The notes beneath the pieces are model-generated. The model was not told the origin of the DNA and searched no databases. It saw nothing but the letters and a program-made list of their open reading frames with translations. 64,000 nt of DNA, taken from the NCBI GenBank assembly GCA_017477245.1, contig JAFUWY010000014.1, positions 30,163-94,162 on the forward strand, in the 5' to 3' direction. This document shows positions 60,922 through 64,000 of this stretch, piece after piece. How positions within the stretch are numbered: the stretch's first letter is position 1; each line of letters starts with the position of its first letter. The DNA is from Bacteroidales bacterium. GTDB lineage: Bacteria; Bacteroidota; Bacteroidia; Bacteroidales; UBA932. The position numbers and the translations under genes are program-made.

Positions 60922-61260
60922 TCAGTCGATGAATTCCTTGAGGTTGATGCCCAGCAGGGCGGCGCGGTTGCGGATGAGGGGGAGTTCCTCGTCGATGAAC
61001 TTGCGGCGCTCCGTCTCGCGGATCACGTCGATGGCGTCGCCCGCGACGAAGAAGCCGATGCCGCGCTGGTTGAAGATGACCTTGCGGTCCGTCAGGAGCT
61101 CGTAGGAGCGGGCCACGGTGTTGGGGTTGACCCCGATCGTGGCGCCCCATTCCCGCACCGAGGGGATGCGGCTACCGGGCTTGAACTCCCCGGAGAGGAC
61201 CCTTTCGCAGAGATTGTCCGCGATCTGGATGTAGATGGGTTTGTTGGCGTCGAATTCCAT
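60922..61260 (-). CDS. GntR family regulator (YtrA-like)
   Basis: 112 residues, essentially a winged helix domain (IADNLCERVLSGEFKPGSRIPSVREWGATIGVNPNTVARSYELL) with a short tail and no ligand domain. Such YtrA-type regulators control adjacent ABC transporter operons. Unusually, the gene is third, after the ATPase and permease genes, rather than first. Confidence 0.94.
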   Translation of the reverse strand: MEFDANKPIYIQIADNLCERVLSGEFKPGSRIPSVREWGATIGVNPNTVARSYELLTDRKVIFNQRGIGFFVAGDAIDVIRETERRKFIDEELPLIRNRAALLGINLKEFID

Positions 61261-61266
61261 GGCTTC

Positions 61267-62070
61267 CTAGTGTTTGAGGGTGCGGAGGCGGTACCAGATG
61301 CCCCAGAGCAGGCCGCCGATGATGACGGTGTAGACGATGTTGACGGTCCAGTTCAGGAAGCTGAAGACCCTGTCGGGGGTTTCGAAGAAGGTTTCCAGCT
61401 GCTCCGTGTCGATGTGGCTGGTGCCGAAGATGAGCACCATCAGCATCGAGAGCACGATACTGAAGCCGAACAGGCAGAGCAGCGTCTTGGCGACCTTCGC
61501 CCGCTTGAAGCAGATGGCGCCGAGGGTGAAGACCAGGATGCTCTCGCACCAGTTGCAGAACAGGACGGCGGGCAGGTTGAAACTGACGCCTTCTTCTTCC
61601 AGGACGCCGGCCACCAGGCCACCCATGAAATCCCGGTCGAGCATGCGGCTCCCGTACGTAAGCGGGAAGACCAGGGACATCAGCGCGTCGGAGACGAACA
61701 GCAGCGCGAACAGGACGACAGGCAGGACGATGCAGACGATCAGGGCCAGGGAGAGCCATTTCTCGGTGGTGGAGGCCGGCAGCATCACGAAGTCGGATCC
61801 GGCGCGCTTCTCGGTCACGAAGCCGTAGAGCTTGACCCCGGCGCCGAGGATGACCACGCACAGGACGGCGAAGAGGGCCACGAACTTCATGGGATCGGGC
61901 ATCAGGTCCGTGCCCCGTCCGCTGACCAGGCTGATGAACTGGTAGACGACATAGAGGATGATGGGGATCAGGCCCATGAGCAGCAGGCTGAGCCCGTAGT
62001 TGTTCCAGGCACGACGCAGGTCGTACAGGAAATATTGGCAGAAGCGCTTGATATCAAAAATGTTATTCAT
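61267..62070 (-). CDS. ABC transporter membrane protein
   Basis: 267 residues with six hydrophobic segments (GLSLLLMGLIPIILYVVYQF, FVALFAVLCVVILGAGV, and four more). It is of the ABC-2-like type without recognised motifs. It overlaps the ATPase gene by 8 nt, so it is the membrane partner of that ATPase. The substrate is unknown. Confidence 0.82.
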   Translation of the reverse strand: MNNIFDIKRFCQYFLYDLRRAWNNYGLSLLLMGLIPIILYVVYQFISLVSGRGTDLMPDPMKFVALFAVLCVVILGAGVKLYGFVTEKRAGSDFVMLPASTTEKWLSLALIVCIVLPVVLFALLFVSDALMSLVFPLTYGSRMLDRDFMGGLVAGVLEEEGVSFNLPAVLFCNWCESILVFTLGAICFKRAKVAKTLLCLFGFSIVLSMLMVLIFGTSHIDTEQLETFFETPDRVFSFLNWTVNIVYTVIIGGLLWGIWYRLRTLKH

Positions 62071-62893
62071 GGCTGAAGAGGTTTTTGACGAGTTCCTTGT
62101 GCTTGTGGACGGTGTTGAAGAGGGCTTCGATGTTGACCTTGCTGTCGGCCTTCGCCGTGTTGGGGTAGACCTGGATGAATCCGCCGGGCAGCTGCTCGGA
62201 GTAAAGGCTTTCAGGGTGCAGGGTCGTGCCGTAATCGAAGTAGAGCTTGTCCGCGATCTGCTCGAGCGTGGCGTTGAGCAGGACGTCCTGGCGGTCCAGG
62301 ATGATGATCGGGTCGATGATGTTCTCCAGGTCACGCACCTGGTGGGTGGAGATCACGATGGTGCTGTCCTCGGCCGTGTACTTCATCAGGGCCGAGCGGA
62401 ACTGGGCCTTGGACGGGATGTCCAGGCCGTTGGTCGGCTCGTCGAGGTAGAGGTAGCGGACGCCGGAGGCGAGGGCGAAGGCGATGTAGGTTTTCTTGAG
62501 CTGTCCGGCGGACATGGTGTTCATCTTCTGGGCGGGGTCTACCTCGAATTCCTTCAGGATGGTCTCGAAGTTGGCTGCGGAGAAGCGGGGCCAGAACTTG
62601 CCGGTGGCGCGGCCCCAGGCGAGGGCCTTGTCGTTGATGGGGGCCACCTCGTCGGGGAGGTAGTACTGGTCCTGGAGCAGGACGGGCTCCCGCTTGTAGG
62701 GGTCGTGCCCGTCGGCGGAGATCGTGCCGGACTGGGTCTTCTTGAGACCGCAGAGGAGGGTCAGCAGCGTCGTCTTGCCGACGCCGTTCTCGCCCAGCAG
62801 GCCGTAGATCCGGCCGGGCTCGAGGTCCATCGAGATGTTGCGGAGGACCTCCTTGGTGCCGTAACTGAAGGCAAGTTTGTCGATTTGTATCAT
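62063..62893 (-). CDS. ABC transporter ATPase
   Basis: 276 residues. Walker A GENGVGKTT, signature MSAGQLKK, Walker B YLYLDEPTNGLD and H-loop STHQ. It is similar to the YtrB/CcmA-type ATPases paired with YtrA regulators. ATG 62893 (MIQIDKLAFSYG) is 33 nt after a consensus promoter; an upstream reading would overlap it. First gene of the operon ATPase-permease-GntR-GIN. Confidence 0.93.
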   Translation of the reverse strand: MIQIDKLAFSYGTKEVLRNISMDLEPGRIYGLLGENGVGKTTLLTLLCGLKKTQSGTISADGHDPYKREPVLLQDQYYLPDEVAPINDKALAWGRATGKFWPRFSAANFETILKEFEVDPAQKMNTMSAGQLKKTYIAFALASGVRYLYLDEPTNGLDIPSKAQFRSALMKYTAEDSTIVISTHQVRDLENIIDPIIILDRQDVLLNATLEQIADKLYFDYGTTLHPESLYSEQLPGGFIQVYPNTAKADSKVNIEALFNTVHKHKELVKNLFSHE

Positions 62894-62926
62894 AACTTTG
62901 TAGTGTATTAGTTCAATAGTACACCG

Positions 62927-62957
62927 CAAAGGTACGACAATTTTTCAAACTTCCAAA
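62927..62957 (-). promoter_or_regulatory. Promoter of the ABC-GntR operon
   Basis: On the minus strand: TTTG (62954-62957), 19 nt, TACCTTTG (62927-62934). Confidence 0.75.
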
Positions 62958-63545
62958 CTTTTTTGCATTTTTTTCGGGTCATCTGCAGAGTTCCGTGTTC
63001 GGCAACTGGCCGGAGATCTGCATGAACCACCGACAGAGGGGTTTCCTTTGAGCCGGAACATCGGCTCTTCGGGACAGATTTACAAATAAACGCCAACTGG
63101 GGGCTCTCTGCGTGTACTTCTCCCCTGGTTTTCTGCCTCGACCGCCCGTATCCGGGCAGAGATTAACAAACAAAACGCGTGAGAATCGGATTTTATGTTA
63201 ATCTGTTTTCAAAATGGGATACACACGCCCTCCCGCCCCGGAAGAAACTGCGCGCTATCCCTGGACCACCGGCGGCAGCCTGATTCAGAAGCTACCATTG
63301 ACTATCAATAAGTTACATTTTGACTCCAGGAAGATTTTCCGAAGGTCATTGTGTAAAACATTGATAATCAGCAGCGCCGCTCCGTTTTCCAACCACTCCA
63401 TCATGATTGAAATACGGAACTTCGCAGATGAACCTTTTTTTCTGTTTTCAGTCAGGGGAGAAGGGGGAAGTTATTCTATCTTTTGTCAATATTTGGGATT
63501 CGACACGATAATTTGGTTTTTGACACTTATTATTTGGGATTCGGA
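62958..63545. other. About 590 bp without a recognisable gene; GC drops
   Basis: Open frames here are short and lack family marks. The stretch contains a degraded relative of the palindrome family (63311-63359) and two copies of TATTTGGGATTCG (63490-63502 and 63531-63543). From about 63180 on, base composition is clearly more A/T-rich than in the rest of the window. Confidence 0.6.
63311..63359. repeat. Degenerate copy of the palindrome family (member D)
   Basis: The right half TTCCGAAGGTCATTGTGTAA resembles member B (TTCCGAAGGTTAATTCGTAA), and the outer left end AGTTAC is kept, but the left arm no longer pairs. Confidence 0.45.
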
Positions 63546-63577
63546 TTTGCGATACTGAAGAATAAAAAATACTTTTG
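63546..63577 (+). promoter_or_regulatory. Promoter of the small lipoprotein gene
   Basis: TTTG (63546-63549), 20 nt, TACTTTTG (63570-63577). The ATG follows after 5 nt. Confidence 0.7.
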
Positions 63578-63582
63578 TAAAG

Positions 63583-63789
63583 ATGATGAAAAGAGAATAT
63601 AATTGGTTAATTTTGATAGCCTTGTGCTTTCTTGCCCTCGCTTCAACCGGCTGCAAGAGGGCACAGCTTCGTGCACAATTGAAAGAGATGATAGGAGCTA
63701 CTGTCGTTCTCCCAAAGAAGATAGACAGAATATTCAAAGGTTATAATGTTTCCGGAGTCTGTAGTGTATGCGGCCAGGTTGCACCTTAG
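63583..63789 (+). CDS. Short lipoprotein, possibly truncated
   Basis: 68 residues: signal with lipobox ASTGC (C24), then QLKEMIGATVVLPKKIDRIFKGYN. This beginning resembles Bacteroidota lipoproteins in which a longer thioredoxin-like domain normally follows. Here the protein ends soon after (SVCGQVAP), so a frameshift or deletion is likely. A full promoter right before the ATG argues that it is, or was, expressed. The next gene starts inside it. Confidence 0.55.
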   Translation: MMKREYNWLILIALCFLALASTGCKRAQLRAQLKEMIGATVVLPKKIDRIFKGYNVSGVCSVCGQVAP

Positions 63790-64000
63790 AGAAAAGCATT
63801 GTAATCCTTTGCTTGATTTCGATTCTTTACGGGTGCGTGCCTCGCAGGGAATCGGATTATCGGATGCCTGTTTTTGAACAAGAATTGGCAATAGCGCCAG
63901 TGCAATTGTGTGAACTGTCCGAGTATAACTATATACATTCGATAAGTGTTTGTGGAGATTATCTCGTAATGGTTGCTTATAATCTCCGCACAGAGCAGTA
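63768..64000 (+). CDS. Lipoprotein gene cut by the window edge
   Basis: An open frame from ATG 63768 runs to the end without a stop (77 codons). It encodes MRPGCTLEKSIVILCLISIL followed by YGC, a lipoprotein signal. The continuation (PVQLCELSEYNYIHSISVCGDYLVMVAYN) resembles the start of BF3164-like beta-propeller lipoproteins. It overlaps the preceding gene by 22 nt. The family assignment is tentative because most of the gene is missing. Confidence 0.5.
   Translation, partial: MRPGCTLEKSIVILCLISILYGCVPRRESDYRMPVFEQELAIAPVQLCELSEYNYIHSISVCGDYLVMVAYNLRTEQ

Noticed and set aside
63214-63558. A 114-codon frame before the last lipoprotein
   Set aside because: It crosses the degraded palindrome and the promoter of the next gene, changes character half-way, and shows no family features.

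Overview
The window is about 60% GC, gene-dense, and comes from a member of the Bacteroidales (Bacteroidota). The main evidence is the promoter signature: TAnnTTTG -7 boxes, several with a TTTG element 19-20 nt upstream, precede many genes, and Shine-Dalgarno sequences are largely absent. Gene content agrees: an ECF sigma / FecR / STN-TonB receptor / DUF4249 unit, S46 dipeptidyl-peptidase 11, DUF4301, DUF2764 inside a V-type ATPase operon, an anaerobic sulfatase-maturating enzyme, and many lipoproteins. No rRNA, IS element, prophage or CRISPR array was seen. The closest relatives are probably gut or rumen Bacteroidales of high GC; I cannot name the species.

Layout. 1-7.5 kb: end of an unknown gene, TrpB-like protein, threonine aldolase, YbaK, two lipoproteins, a bile-acid/Na+ symporter family protein and a Tat-type aldo/keto reductase. 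7.6-16.9 kb: carbohydrate and ester catabolism (double-domain esterase, SGNH hydrolase, anSME, a GH78-like remnant, two tandem GH3 enzymes). 16.9-22.1 kb: Fec-type cell-surface signalling and uptake operon. 22.2-35.3 kb: DPP11, acyl-CoA ligase, AraC regulator, tRNA-Ala with a tandem repeat, Na+/dicarboxylate symporter, PfkA, LOG protein, YegP, SpoU methyltransferase, TamA-like outer-membrane protein and GH13. 35.5-42.6 kb: V-type ATPase operon E-DUF2764-A-B-D-I-K. 42.8-46.3 kb: Na+-pumping methylmalonyl-CoA decarboxylase operon. 46.4-50.2 kb: LuxS, Bcp, a GH43-like lipoprotein, two small lipoproteins and tRNA-Pro. 50.3-55.5 kb: recF-DUF721-pdxB-DUF4301-AI-2E transporter family. 55.5-60.1 kb: TPR protein, YebC, then an odd three-gene operon (RsbW-like ATPase, ABC binding/permease fusion, ABC ATPase with a degenerate HATPase-like tail). 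60.2-62.9 kb: ABC ATPase, permease, GntR and head-GIN lipoprotein. 62.9-64 kb: an AT-richer stretch ending in two short lipoprotein genes, the last cut by the window edge.

How the parts fit. Methylmalonyl-CoA decarboxylase (the succinate-to-propionate branch) would export Na+. The V-ATPase rotor subunit keeps the residues that bind Na+ in Enterococcus NtpK, so the two complexes plausibly share one sodium circuit, which BASS- and DAACS-type symporters could also use. The most unusual locus is 57.15-60.1 kb. The transporter appears to carry a circularly permuted type-II binding protein (lobe 2 before lobe 1) fused to its permease, and its ATPase ends in a domain resembling the RsbW-like ATPase encoded first in the same operon. 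Other points worth follow-up are apparently leaderless genes, a family of co-varying palindromes, a tRNA-flanking tandem repeat that mirrors the tRNA 3' end, and a 22-nt promoter segment shared by luxS and a lipoprotein gene.
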